A stretch of 64,000 nucleotides of DNA from an uncultured Lachnospiraceae bacterium (GCA_910579275.1 CAJTTO010000004.1:62001-126000), one strand, 5' to 3'; positions 44,410-53,030 are shown, numbered from the stretch's first letter. Numbers and translations: made by a program. Notes: generated from the letters alone by a model not told the origin.

Positions 44410-45597
44410 TTACACTCCGGAACGTGAGGGAATTCCCGCTGAAATGCCTGCAGCAGCGATAAGTGGTATTGTCAAAAACAAAAATACGTTTTTGAGTGAA
44501 ACGGTCTCGCCAATCGCTCCGGACGCCACTACGCCGACAGGTCCTGAGATATAAGTCATAAAAGAGAAAAAACTAAACGCGCGCGCCTGCATATCCTTGG
44601 GTGCCTCCATCTGTATGATGGTTGCATTTAATACGGAAACCAGACCTACCGAAATTCCGATAAGGATTCCTGCCAGAAACGGCAGCGCCATATTGTCACA
44701 ATACAGACCAGCAAGTCCTGCCGCACCGAGGACAAATCCCGCCATCATCAAAATATTTGACTTGGCTGTACCTGATATTTTGGGCAGCAGCAGACCACTG
44801 CAAATGCTTCCAAGCGAACTGCACACCATAAACACTGCAAAACTTGAATCCGCGAAATGATTCTGTGAAAAATATGCCGGCATGAGCGCATCAACAGGTG
44901 TCATTGCGGCATTTCCCAAAAATGTGACGATAATTACCGTAAAAATGATTCTGTTTTTCAGGACAAAACCAAATCCGCTTTTCATATCCGCCAGAACTTC
45001 CCTGCCTGAACGAAAACCCTGACTGCTATCCGCCTCAACGCCGGACAAAAACAGCACACTCAGGAAAAAAGTAATCGCATCCAGAAAAATTGCACTGGGA
45101 ATGCCCAGCAGCGCAATCAGCATACCGGAAACGGCATAGGAGAATATCTGTATAATCTGCTGTATGATATTGATGCTAACGCGCGCTGTCATGATTTCTT
45201 CCTTGGTGACCAGAACGGAAATGATTGCATTTCTTGCCGGGGTGACAAACGAGCTGAAAAGAGACTGCACTGTCACCAAAATGATAAGGCTTACTGCGTT
45301 CACCAAGCTGCAGTAATATAATGCGAGCAAGACCAATAAAACAATCCCCTGAAACAAGGATGATATCAATAATATTTTCTTCTTGGAATATCGATCTACA
45401 AAAGCAGACGTAAATACCGAAAGAAATGAAAATATAATTTTTATGGCAAATACATAGCTTGTGATAAGTGTCGATTTTGTGACAATGTATACTAACTGCG
45501 CAAACGCAATGTCGTCCACGAAGTCCCCGATGGTGGAAATACTGGATGCAATCCAGAAATTCCTAAAATTACGATTCTTTTTAAGCAAGTTTTTCAT
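44410..45597 (-). CDS. MFS transporter (MFS_3/exporter type)
   Basis: 395 residues with about twelve transmembrane helices. NFRNFWIASSISTIGDFVDD at the N-terminus, followed by DRYSKKKILLIS (the cytoplasmic A-motif loop), and FVTPARNAIISVLVTKEE, are characteristic of macrolide/enterobactin-type exporters. AAGGAG precedes the ATG at 45597; the frame begins five codons earlier at a TTG that overlaps this site. The 3' end coincides with an imperfect hairpin (44398-44437). A decayed gene overlaps and precedes its start. Substrate unknown. Confidence 0.9.
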   Translation of the reverse strand: MKNLLKKNRNFRNFWIASSISTIGDFVDDIAFAQLVYIVTKSTLITSYVFAIKIIFSFLSVFTSAFVDRYSKKKILLISSLFQGIVLLVLLALYYCSLVNAVSLIILVTVQSLFSSFVTPARNAIISVLVTKEEIMTARVSINIIQQIIQIFSYAVSGMLIALLGIPSAIFLDAITFFLSVLFLSGVEADSSQGFRSGREVLADMKSGFGFVLKNRIIFTVIIVTFLGNAAMTPVDALMPAYFSQNHFADSSFAVFMVCSSLGSICSGLLLPKISGTAKSNILMMAGFVLGAAGLAGLYCDNMALPFLAGILIGISVGLVSVLNATIIQMEAPKDMQARAFSFFSFMTYISGPVGVVASGAIGETVSLKNVFLFLTIPLIAAAGISAGIPSRSGV

Positions 45598-45859
45598 CCG
45601 GTTCTCCTTCAAGAATGCCTTCTAGCAGACCGCTGTTCAACGCTTTTCTAAGCGCACAAAAGCTTTTTAATTTATCCCCCACTGTCATATCAGGATTGTC
45701 ATATGTGCACAGCCAGAGGATGTTGCAATCTCATATTACCTTACCATATCTGCCTACCAATGCCCATGACGTTTCCGTGAAATGATATGAGTTTAAATTG
45801 CTTACTCTAATTTTATCCCTGTTAACGGCTCTCACCATTACATCATTTCCAGCGAACAT
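45581..45859 (-). pseudogene. decayed small gene upstream of the MFS transporter
   Basis: One minus-strand reading frame runs 93 codons from ATG 45859 to a TAA at 45581-45583, broken by a single TGA at 45731-45733, where a Trp codon would restore it. Before the stop it reads VNRDKIRVSNLNSYHF then SWALVGRYGKVI; after it, NILWLCTYDNPDM then KLKSFCALRKALNSGLLEGI. The composition looks protein-like and the frame overlaps the MFS start by 17 nt, as co-transcribed regulator genes often do. The family is not recognised. It could also be two short real ORFs. Confidence 0.42.
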
Positions 45860-45910
45860 GGCAGGAATCTCTATTCTTTCGCTTCAAAATTGGTCCATTG
45901 ATAAAAAAGA

Positions 45911-47716
45911 TTAGTACGCTGCCCCGCCAAACTGTTCCTTGTAATAGTTTACGAGGAACGTCATCATTTCCCTTTCTTCGTACAGATCCGCAATCGCAAT
46001 GGCATAGGAAAGATATCTTTTTGCAGCCATGACATTGCCCTGGTCTTCCACGATATAGACATATGCAAGTTCCGATAAGAGCTCTGCTATCTGAAAACTA
46101 TCATTTCGACCGAGTGTTTCGATGATGTTCTCTAAATACAGAGTTTTCGCATCCCCATACTGTTTCATGTCGGTCAAGGCTTTCCCCAAATTCAACTTTG
46201 CCAGCTTCGTTTCATGAAAGCGAAACTGTCCTTCGCCTCCCTCACATTCCTGCTGCAAGTCATACAACAGTCTTTCCAGAATATCCCTTGCCTTTTCAAG
46301 ATGATCCATCTTATATTCCGCAAATGCAATATTGTTTATCGCCTTTGTCTCCAAATATGTATAGGTGTGCGTGTTTTTCCCAATCTCATCCAAATTCAGT
46401 GTCCGGTTTAAGATGCGTAGCAGTTCCGCATAATAATCCTGTATGCTGATTCTGCCCTGACAATAATCCAGCCTGCCCCGCACCAATTCAATAAACGAAC
46501 GGTTATCCTCCGCTTCCGCTCCCAGAATATCCACCAGCGTGGCAAGCAGCGCTTCCGCTTCCTGATATTTGCGTTCGTTCATGGCGCCATTGATACGCGA
46601 CCTTAACATCAGGGCTTCTATATTTCCTGTATTGAGCTGATCCTCATAATACCGTTCTTCCACGTCAATTTTTTCAGCCAGTGCCTGATAATGGTTCCTG
46701 CTCGGGTGCCTTCCGTTTTCTATTTTGGAATAGCTCTCAACTGCACATATGCCATCACAGGCATCCTCCTGACTGAACTGCTTTTTCTTTCTTGCCTTTC
46801 TTAAATACTGCCCGACATCCTCTACCATCATTTCATCCGGACGCAGCTGATACCACAGCCCATTCCTGCCAATACCCAGTTCTTCATACATGCAGGATGT
46901 CACGCCATATATTTTTCTATATCTATCCGCCATGGGAGACTCCTCCGGAGCTGCCAGCATCTCCACTAACTCAATCGCATAGTACGTCGACTTATATTTT
47001 ATCAGTAAATCCAGTCCTTTTTTCAGTTCGGTATGTTTCTTTCGGTTATCCTCATTGCAGCAGCGGCTCCACAGATACACTGCAGGAGGATAAATAAAAA
47101 CCTTTTCGGAGTCGTCCATATCCCCCTGCTCAATATAGGAAATGACCTTTCCCAGACATGGCAAGAGCTGGCATTGATTCATCCGCCGCGTCTCCATCAG
47201 CAGCCGCAAATACAATAGGTATAGAAACAGCTCTGATGCCCCTATGCATCCATCTATGCGGTCAGTGCATAAAATTGCAGGGCATGTCTCCATAAGCGCC
47301 TTTTCGTAACAGCCCTGCGCCTGCCCTAAATCGCGCGTTTCTTTCTCTGCAATAATACCATTTACATAATGGATACATTGTTGTATCAGATGCTGGTTCA
47401 ATGCAGGATTACTTGCGGGCATCTTTGACAGATGCATCGCCAGTTCCTTATACTTTTCATGGACAAGCAGCACATTCAATTCCCTTTTCCACCGCCAAAA
47501 CCTTAAACTGTCCTCCGATGCATACACGTTCAGCCCTTTGGGCGTATAGCCTAACCGCTCAAACAGCATTTTAAGAGAAAGAATGTCCGGTATTCTTTCC
47601 CCGTTTTCATACTGGGAGTAGGTCGATACCCCGCATATCCCATGGCAGACCGTTCCCTGATTTATTTTTTTCTTTTTACGGATTGCCCTTAAGACAGCTC
47701 CAATCTCTAACGCCAT
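45911..47716 (-). CDS. transcriptional regulator with duplicated XRE-type HTH and TPR-like region
   Basis: 601 residues built as a tandem duplication. First HTH about residues 1-60 (LRAIRKKKKINQGTVCHGIC, STYSQYENGERIPD), second about 300-355 (YLRKARKKKQFSQEDACDGI, ESYSKIENGRHPSR). Each is followed by a helical region; the C-terminal one (residues 390-590) looks like TPR hairpins (ALMLRSRINGAMNERKYQEA, ALTDMKQYGDAKTLY). The single-unit version resembles RRNPP/Rgg-type peptide-responsive regulators of Firmicutes. No obvious cognate peptide gene is adjacent. GCGGAGGAAAGGA precedes the ATG; the GCGGAGG part lies in the pncB-derived duplicate. Confidence 0.82.
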   Translation of the reverse strand: MALEIGAVLRAIRKKKKINQGTVCHGICGVSTYSQYENGERIPDILSLKMLFERLGYTPKGLNVYASEDSLRFWRWKRELNVLLVHEKYKELAMHLSKMPASNPALNQHLIQQCIHYVNGIIAEKETRDLGQAQGCYEKALMETCPAILCTDRIDGCIGASELFLYLLYLRLLMETRRMNQCQLLPCLGKVISYIEQGDMDDSEKVFIYPPAVYLWSRCCNEDNRKKHTELKKGLDLLIKYKSTYYAIELVEMLAAPEESPMADRYRKIYGVTSCMYEELGIGRNGLWYQLRPDEMMVEDVGQYLRKARKKKQFSQEDACDGICAVESYSKIENGRHPSRNHYQALAEKIDVEERYYEDQLNTGNIEALMLRSRINGAMNERKYQEAEALLATLVDILGAEAEDNRSFIELVRGRLDYCQGRISIQDYYAELLRILNRTLNLDEIGKNTHTYTYLETKAINNIAFAEYKMDHLEKARDILERLLYDLQQECEGGEGQFRFHETKLAKLNLGKALTDMKQYGDAKTLYLENIIETLGRNDSFQIAELLSELAYVYIVEDQGNVMAAKRYLSYAIAIADLYEEREMMTFLVNYYKEQFGGAAY

Positions 47717-47727
47717 AAAGTTCCTTT

Positions 47728-47776
47728 CCTCCGCCCTCGCTCCACGCTCATGGTCTTTTCATGCAGAAGACCCATT
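47728..47776. repeat. 49-bp duplicate of the pncB 3' end
   Basis: Aligns without gaps to 47952-48000 with eight mismatches. Translated on the minus strand both copies read MGLLHEKTMS; the true copy ends in Ala-Glu-stop while this one continues. The two copies flank the winged-helix remnant. Confidence 0.8.
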
Positions 47777-47803
47777 GGAGTAATTGGGATACAATATACA
47801 AAA

Positions 47804-47957
47804 TCATTTTACTTCCCAATAGCCTCCCCGTGAAGCACCTATATGCTCGATTAATCCTTTACTTTTCAATTTTTTCAGCTGATATTTCACACCATCCTCT
47901 GAAATCATTAACAGCTTTGACAATTCCCTTCTTGAAATATATGGATAATCTCCTCCG
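47804..47957 (-). pseudogene. remnant of a winged-helix C-terminus (AlbA_2/Fic-type ATP-binding protein)
   Basis: Open minus-strand frame of about 50 codons with no start site of its own, directly behind the pncB stop, reading YPYISRRELSKLLMISEDG, VKYQLKKLKSKGLIEHIG, then ASRGGYWEVK and a TGA at 47804. This is the typical C-terminal winged helix of AlbA_2-domain ATP-binding or Fic-type proteins; the rest of the protein is missing. Confidence 0.65.
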
Positions 47958-47960
47958 CTC

Positions 47961-49442
47961 TTACTCAGCGCTCATGGTCTTTTCGTGCAGCAGTCCCATT
48001 TTCAGCTCATAATAATCCGGTGTCATGTCCATATAGTGCACATGGGGGTTGATAAAGCGCTGCTCCTCCTCCCAGATTTCCTCGCAAAGCTGCCGCTTGA
48101 CGTATGCGCGGATTTCTTCAAGCGTCGGAAGCGCATAGACACGTTTTCCGTTCTCAAATATTTTTTCCTGCAATGGCTTTGCCGTACAGCCCGTAAACTT
48201 GAGATTGCGCCATGGCATATTCGGGTCGACGAAACGGAACGGAACACTCATGTCAATCTCCTCGTCCGCCTTTGCAATCAGATCCGCCTTTGCCTTGCCG
48301 TTCTGGTCATAGATTCTGTAGACTTTTTTCAGCCCGGGATTTGTAATCTTTTCAACAGTGCCTGAAATCTTGATGCGCGGCGTAAATACGCCGTTTTCCT
48401 CAACTGCAGCAATCTTGTATACCGCGCCGAGGAGCGCAAGCGTGTCGTCTGAGTAATCGCTCGTTGCGCCTGTGATAAGGCGCTCGCCCACACCGTAGCT
48501 GTCGATGCACGCTTTCTGTGTGTTCAGGGAGGAAATCGTGTGCTCATCCAGACTATTTGACACAATTATTTTACAGTCCGAAAGCCCTGCCTCATCCAGC
48601 ATTTTCCTGACTTTCACGGACTGGTATGCCAAGTCGCCGCTGTCAATGCGGATGCCTTTTAACCGCTTGCCCATCGGCTCTAGTATCTCATGCGCCACAC
48701 GGATTGCGTTGGGCACTCCGGACTGCATGGTATCATAAGTGTCCACTAGAAGCACGGTATTGTCAGGGTAATTGACGGCATAATTTTTGAACGCCTCATA
48801 TTCATCTTTGTAATACATTATCCAGCTGTGCGCCATGGTTCCGCCCACGGGAATGCCGAACATCTGTCCCGCAAGCACCGTCGCAGTTCCGGAGGCACCG
48901 CCGATATAGGAGGCACGCGCACCGTACACCGCAGCATCCATGTTGTGCGCCCTTCTGGCGCCGAAATCTGACACCGTCTTTCCCGCCGCTGCCTTGACAA
49001 TCCGCGCAGTCTTCGTCGCAACAAGCGACTGGTGGTTCACCTGTGCAAGAATTGCCGTCTCCACCAGCTGCGCGTCAATGAGCGGCGCGATGACAGTGAT
49101 GACCGGCTCGTTGGGATACATTATCGTTCCCTCCGCAAATGCATAGATATCCCCGCGGAACGTGAATGCCCTGAGGTATTCCAGAAACGCATCCGTGAAG
49201 GTATTGAGCGAGCGCAGGTATGCAATGTCCTCGTCCGAAAAATGGAGATTTTCAATATACTCCACAATCTGTTCCAGCCCTGCAAAAATGGTAAATCCGC
49301 CCCTGTCCGGATTTTTCCTGTAAAACACGTCAAACGCAACCCTTGCCTGCATGTCCCCGTCATTGAAATAGCCGTTTGCCATGGTAAGCTCGTACAAGTC
49401 CATAACCATGGTGAGATTTCTTTTATCTGCCTGCTTCCTCAT
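47961..49442 (-). CDS. pncB: nicotinate phosphoribosyltransferase
   Basis: First step of NAD salvage: nicotinic acid plus PRPP to nicotinate mononucleotide, cytosolic. 493 residues, standard length. Visible family blocks: LYELTMANGYF near residue 16, AFDVFYRKNP, FGARRAHNMDAAVYGARASY (in part; includes the phosphorylated-His region), GIPVGGTMAHSW, IRIDSGDLAYQSVKVRKMLD (in part) and GVGERLITG. The operator-like palindrome and promoter upstream suggest regulation by an unknown repressor. An imperfect copy of its last 40 bases lies 224 nt downstream. Confidence 0.96.
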   Translation of the reverse strand: MRKQADKRNLTMVMDLYELTMANGYFNDGDMQARVAFDVFYRKNPDRGGFTIFAGLEQIVEYIENLHFSDEDIAYLRSLNTFTDAFLEYLRAFTFRGDIYAFAEGTIMYPNEPVITVIAPLIDAQLVETAILAQVNHQSLVATKTARIVKAAAGKTVSDFGARRAHNMDAAVYGARASYIGGASGTATVLAGQMFGIPVGGTMAHSWIMYYKDEYEAFKNYAVNYPDNTVLLVDTYDTMQSGVPNAIRVAHEILEPMGKRLKGIRIDSGDLAYQSVKVRKMLDEAGLSDCKIIVSNSLDEHTISSLNTQKACIDSYGVGERLITGATSDYSDDTLALLGAVYKIAAVEENGVFTPRIKISGTVEKITNPGLKKVYRIYDQNGKAKADLIAKADEEIDMSVPFRFVDPNMPWRNLKFTGCTAKPLQEKIFENGKRVYALPTLEEIRAYVKRQLCEEIWEEEQRFINPHVHYMDMTPDYYELKMGLLHEKTMSAE

Positions 49443-49506
49443 AGTGGTGTGTCCTTTCCTTATTTAAAACTATATTATATTGTGCACCGTCATCCGTTTT
49501 CCTATT

Positions 49507-49535
49507 ATTATACCAATATAGCGCGCTATATTCAA
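49507..49535 (-). promoter_or_regulatory. promoter of pncB
   Basis: Minus strand TTGAAT (49530-49535), 17-nt spacer, TATAAT (49507-49512). The spacer is filled by an 18-bp palindrome. Confidence 0.7.
49515..49532. promoter_or_regulatory. 18-bp palindromic operator in the pncB promoter spacer
   Basis: AATATAGCGCGCTATATT, perfect dyad, placed between -35 and -10 and touching both. Position is ideal for a dimeric repressor. It does not match the NiaR or NrtR consensus as I remember them. Confidence 0.65.
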
Positions 49536-49564
49536 TCTATACCCGTGTATTTCACGTTACTGTT

Positions 49565-49708
49565 GTAACAGTTCAGCCTTCGGCTTCCTGTTACGGGAAT
49601 CATGCGCCAAAATGCTTGCCCTTTAGCATTTTGTGTGCAAAATCTGTTATCATTCACACCGCAATCGCTTGTGTGCCGATAAAAACTGGCATGGGTGTGA
49701 ATTGTAAC
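49565..49708. repeat. mosaic MITE-like element (family A with a family-B end)
   Basis: Inverted relative to 15664. One end reads GTAACAGTTCAGCCTTCGGC and CTTCCTGTTAC, which is the end hairpin of family B; from GGGAATCATGCGCC onward it follows family A through CAAAATGCTTGCC, AATCTGTTATCATTCACACC and GTGTGAATTGTAAC. Non-coding, between pncB and the Uma2 gene; the rest of that gap (49709-49893) shows only a weak TTGTTT/TATTTT promoter candidate near 49790-49820. Confidence 0.75.
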
Positions 49709-49893
49709 TATTTCAGCATCCCGATTCGCGAACAGGCGTTTTTCATTGGTTATTTTTACATGCTTAAATTTTGAAAATTTTGTGTCACTATCCTTGTTTA
49801 TTTTCCGCATTCGTGCTATTTTAATTATGATGAAACGGCAATGTTTCAAAGAGGAGCAAGAAAAGAAAACGTACAGTTGGGGGGAATCGGATT

Positions 49894-50448
49894 ATGCCAC
49901 TGCCACATGAAGCATCCCATACGGAAAGCGACTACTACAATCTGCCGGAAAATGTGCGTGCAGAACTGATTAACGGACAGATTCTTTATATGGCTGCGCC
50001 TGGCCGGCTGCACCAAAAAATATTGATGGAAATTGCCGGCACGATTCGGGACTATATTAAATCAAACAATGGGACGTGCGAGATTTACCCTGCTCCGTTT
50101 GCAGTCGAATTGTCCGATACATCCTGTGGAAATAAGAATATTGTCGAACCGGATATTTCTGTGATATGCGATCCGAAAAAACTCACGGACAGGGGATGTA
50201 CGGGTGCGCCCGACTGGATTATCGAAATTGTATCCCCATCCAATTCCAAGCATGATTATATTACAAAACTGGCACTATATGAAAGCGCCGGCGTGCGCGA
50301 ATACTGGATTGTTGACCTTGCGCAGAAAAGAGTCCTTGTCTATCTGTTCAAGGCGGATGCCATTGTCAACATATATACCTTTCATGACACGATAAAAGCC
50401 AGTATTTATGAAGATTTCTATATTGACTTTTCCAGCCTCATTTTATGA
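49894..50448 (+). CDS. Uma2 family (DUF820) PD-(D/E)XK protein
   Basis: 184 residues. The restriction-endonuclease-like fold of Uma2 is seen as VRAELINGQILYMAAPGRLHQ, VEPDISVICDP (catalytic Asp), PDWIIEIVSPSNSKHDYITK (Glu-x-Val/Lys region) and GVREYWIVDLAQKRVLVY. Uma2 proteins are common in multi-copy in cyanobacteria and Firmicutes, of unclear role, possibly DNA processing. GGGGGGA precedes the ATG. Stands alone, followed by a family-B end fragment. Confidence 0.9.
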   Translation: MPLPHEASHTESDYYNLPENVRAELINGQILYMAAPGRLHQKILMEIAGTIRDYIKSNNGTCEIYPAPFAVELSDTSCGNKNIVEPDISVICDPKKLTDRGCTGAPDWIIEIVSPSNSKHDYITKLALYESAGVREYWIVDLAQKRVLVYLFKADAIVNIYTFHDTIKASIYEDFYIDFSSLIL

Positions 50449-50473
50449 CATTGTCATGATATTAAAATAAAAG

Positions 50474-50540
50474 GTAACTATTCAGTACCTTGATAGTTAC
50501 GGGCATCAAGCCATGCAAATCCACTTCGTGGAGACTTGAT
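50474..50540. repeat. family-B MITE-like element, truncated
   Basis: Begins GTAACTATTCAGTACC like the 3876 copy and continues through GTTACGGGCATCAAGCC and CCACTTCGTGGAGACTTGAT, then stops; the second half is missing. It lies 24 nt before the DUF4317 start codon and accounts for the false N-terminal extension of that frame. Confidence 0.75.
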
Positions 50541-50564
50541 AATCCCAAGAAACGGAGAATAGAA

Positions 50565-51878
50565 ATGCTTAGAAACAAAGATATCCTTGAATTAAAAAGA
50601 CGCTTTAAAAAAGAATCCTGCACCATCACGAAAATGTGCGGATGCTACGTGGATGCAAACAAAAACAAAATCGTGGAGCTGAACGAGACCTTTCTGAATC
50701 TGGAAGACGAAGAATTTTTCAAATATCTGGAAATCGCAAAAAAGGCGCTTTCCGGCACAATCGGCAACAATCTTCTGGAGCTGAACTTCGCTGCCGAGGA
50801 GGAGGCGCAGGGCGGGAAACAGCAGTACCTTCTGGGGCTTCGCGAGAGCGGGCTGAAAAATCCGGAACTGCTTGAGCACCTTTATGACATGATTATTGAA
50901 AACTATGATTATGTCGGCAATTACCTCATACTGGTATTCCACGACGCATATGATGTCATTACGAAGACAAACGACGACTTGAAGCTTGACGAGTCCGAGG
51001 AGGTCTTCACGTATCTGTTGTGCGCAATCTGCCCTGTAAATCTCTCGAAACCGGGGCTTGGGTACCGCGCCGACTTAAACCGCATCAGCGTGCGCATACA
51101 GGACTGGGTCGTTGGCGTGCCGGATGTAGGCTTTATGTTCCCCTCCTTTGTCGAGCGCTCCACGGACATCCATTCGCTTACATATTATGTCAGGGACGCA
51201 AAAGACTCCCACAGAGATTTTATCGAAACCGCACTTGGATGCGGCGCAAAGCGCACCGCCACAGAGGAGCACAACGCTTTCAGCAGTATTGTCAAGACTG
51301 CCATCGCGCCTGTCATTGAAAATACGGACGAAATGCTGTTAAACATACAGGAAAAGTTAAATGACCTTGCCGAGGAACACGAGGCTGCAATGGAAGACTT
51401 GGTTGTCATAGAGCCCGAAGCCTTTACGCTTACCACGGACATTATTAAGGAAGTATTTGCCGATTCGGAAATTCCGGACGCCGCCGTCATGCAGATTCAG
51501 GAACATTTTGCGGAGGAATTCAGCGATAAACCGCCCGTCGTCAAAAATCTGGTGAACGAAAAGGCGATTGAGAAAAACAACAAGGAAAAGAAAGAAATCA
51601 AGCTTCTCGAGGAAGTCGCGACCCTCAAGCAGGAGCTGAAAGACACCAAACAGGAAAATGAAGAAAAATCCGAACAGATTGAGACACTTGTCAGCATGGA
51701 GGCGCCCCTCGATCCGGAGGAAGCCAAAAACTGGGCGGAAGTCTTCCTGCGCATGAAGCCTGACAAGGCTGAAAAGGTCAAGTGTGAGACAATCGACGGT
51801 CAAAAATATCTGATGATTCCGATGGAAAAAGACGAGCATGTCAATCTCAACGGAGTCGAAAAACAAATAGATAACTAG
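50565..51878 (+). CDS. DUF4317 family protein
   Basis: 437 residues, cytosolic. MLRNKDILELKRRFKKESCT and GCYVDANKNKIVELNETFLN, then LEDEEFFKYLEIAKKALSGTIGNN (in part) and a conserved ICPVNLSKPGLGY, match DUF4317, a family confined largely to Clostridia, function unknown. The C-terminal third is a coiled coil (VATLKQELKDTKQENEEKSE). The ATG at 50565 follows ACGGAGAAT; upstream in-frame codons are repeat-derived. A 13-nt gap to the next gene suggests an operon. Confidence 0.88.
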   Translation: MLRNKDILELKRRFKKESCTITKMCGCYVDANKNKIVELNETFLNLEDEEFFKYLEIAKKALSGTIGNNLLELNFAAEEEAQGGKQQYLLGLRESGLKNPELLEHLYDMIIENYDYVGNYLILVFHDAYDVITKTNDDLKLDESEEVFTYLLCAICPVNLSKPGLGYRADLNRISVRIQDWVVGVPDVGFMFPSFVERSTDIHSLTYYVRDAKDSHRDFIETALGCGAKRTATEEHNAFSSIVKTAIAPVIENTDEMLLNIQEKLNDLAEEHEAAMEDLVVIEPEAFTLTTDIIKEVFADSEIPDAAVMQIQEHFAEEFSDKPPVVKNLVNEKAIEKNNKEKKEIKLLEEVATLKQELKDTKQENEEKSEQIETLVSMEAPLDPEEAKNWAEVFLRMKPDKAEKVKCETIDGQKYLMIPMEKDEHVNLNGVEKQIDN

Positions 51879-51891
51879 GAGGAAAAATCAA

Positions 51892-52995
51892 ATGCCAAGA
51901 GCAGGTTCAGGCGGGGGACGTTCATCGAGCCGCCGCTCATCAGGAAGTCATTCATCATCACGCAGCTCCGGCGGTCACCGCATAAGCAGCGGAGGCAGTA
52001 ACAGAAGGGCTGGCGGCGGGCGCAGTTCCGGTGCTTCGTCCGGTTTTGGTTCCTCATACCGTAGTACTCCACCACCGCCACCAGTTGGAGGACCAAGAAT
52101 GCCGCCTCCGCCTCCGCCATACAGCTACCGTAGAAGGGGATACCGCCGCAGTTACTCTGGCGGAGGATACCGCCGCAGTTATTCAGGCGGAGGCTCCTCC
52201 GGAACACTGTCATCTGTTATCGCACTGATTATGCTTATTGTAATCATATATGCTTTGGTTTCCGTATTTTCCATAAAAATGTCGTCAAACGGTTCCGGCT
52301 CCTCCTCTGTTCCCGCCAGCACCAGAAACCGTGAAAAACTAAATTCCGGCATTGCATTTGACAGTAACTGCATTGTCGATGAGCTAGACTGGTTTGACTC
52401 AGTTTCGGCAGCCGGACGAAAACTCAAGACTTTTTATGACAAGACAGGAGTGCAGCCATACATTGTCCTGTTAAAATACCACCCAGAGCTGATTGAGGAT
52501 TCCGATAAAGAGCAGTATGCACTGGATTATTATGAAGAACATATTGACAACGAAGCGACATTCCTCTACATGTATTTTGCGGAGGAGGATCAGGATAACG
52601 ATGTGGGATATATGTGCTATGTCAATGGCAAACAGGTGGATTCCATCATGGATTCCGAAGCGATTGAGATTTTCTGGGGATACATTGACCGAAACTGGTA
52701 CTCCGACATATCGACAGATACGCTCTTTGCAGACGCCTTTGACATGACAGCAAATACCATCATGCATAAGTCCAAGTCCGCTGCAGATGTCGCCTTTGTG
52801 GCTGCTGCAGGCATTGTCGCAGTTCTTGTCATTGTTACAATTATTATTGCCATGGTCATCAAGCGCAAGCACGAGCGGGAGCGCGCCGAGGAAACACAGC
52901 GCATCCTGAACACACCGCTGCCAAACAACCCGCTGAGCACACAGGGAAACTGGCAGACTACTTCCATCACAGACAACAAAAATCAGTCACAGTAG
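51892..52995 (+). CDS. membrane protein with Gly/Ser/Arg-rich and proline-rich N-terminus
   Basis: 367 residues. Residues 1-105 are low complexity: GGGRSSSRRSSGSHSSS, STPPPPPVGGPRMPPPPPPY and two tandem RRSYSGGGY units. A transmembrane helix follows (LSSVIALIMLIVIIYALVSVF), then a soluble domain of about 170 residues (LDWFDSVSAAGRKLKTFYDK, QPYIVLLKYHPEL, ATFLYMYFAEED, and FWGYIDRNWYSDISTDTLF) resembling a TPM/YgcG-type domain, and a second helix (FVAAAGIVAVLVIVTIIIAM) with a basic cytoplasmic tail. Function unknown. GGAGG precedes the ATG; co-transcribed with DUF4317. Confidence 0.8.
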   Translation: MPRAGSGGGRSSSRRSSGSHSSSRSSGGHRISSGGSNRRAGGGRSSGASSGFGSSYRSTPPPPPVGGPRMPPPPPPYSYRRRGYRRSYSGGGYRRSYSGGGSSGTLSSVIALIMLIVIIYALVSVFSIKMSSNGSGSSSVPASTRNREKLNSGIAFDSNCIVDELDWFDSVSAAGRKLKTFYDKTGVQPYIVLLKYHPELIEDSDKEQYALDYYEEHIDNEATFLYMYFAEEDQDNDVGYMCYVNGKQVDSIMDSEAIEIFWGYIDRNWYSDISTDTLFADAFDMTANTIMHKSKSAADVAFVAAAGIVAVLVIVTIIIAMVIKRKHERERAEETQRILNTPLPNNPLSTQGNWQTTSITDNKNQSQ

Positions 52996-53030
52996 AAAAG
53001 AGCAGGGGAATCCATTCATTTCCCCTGCTC
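52996..53030. terminator. terminator between convergent genes
   Basis: GAGCAGGGGAA (53000-53010) pairs with TTCCCCTGCTC (53020-53030), 9-nt loop. A short A-run on the left gives TTTT on the minus strand, serving the AAA/PD-(D/E)XK gene; the plus strand lacks a T-run. Confidence 0.7.

Noticed and set aside
47741..47960. An insertion sequence between the TPR regulator and pncB
   Set aside because: No transposase or terminal inverted repeats; the direct repeat is a copy of the pncB end and is too long for a normal target duplication.
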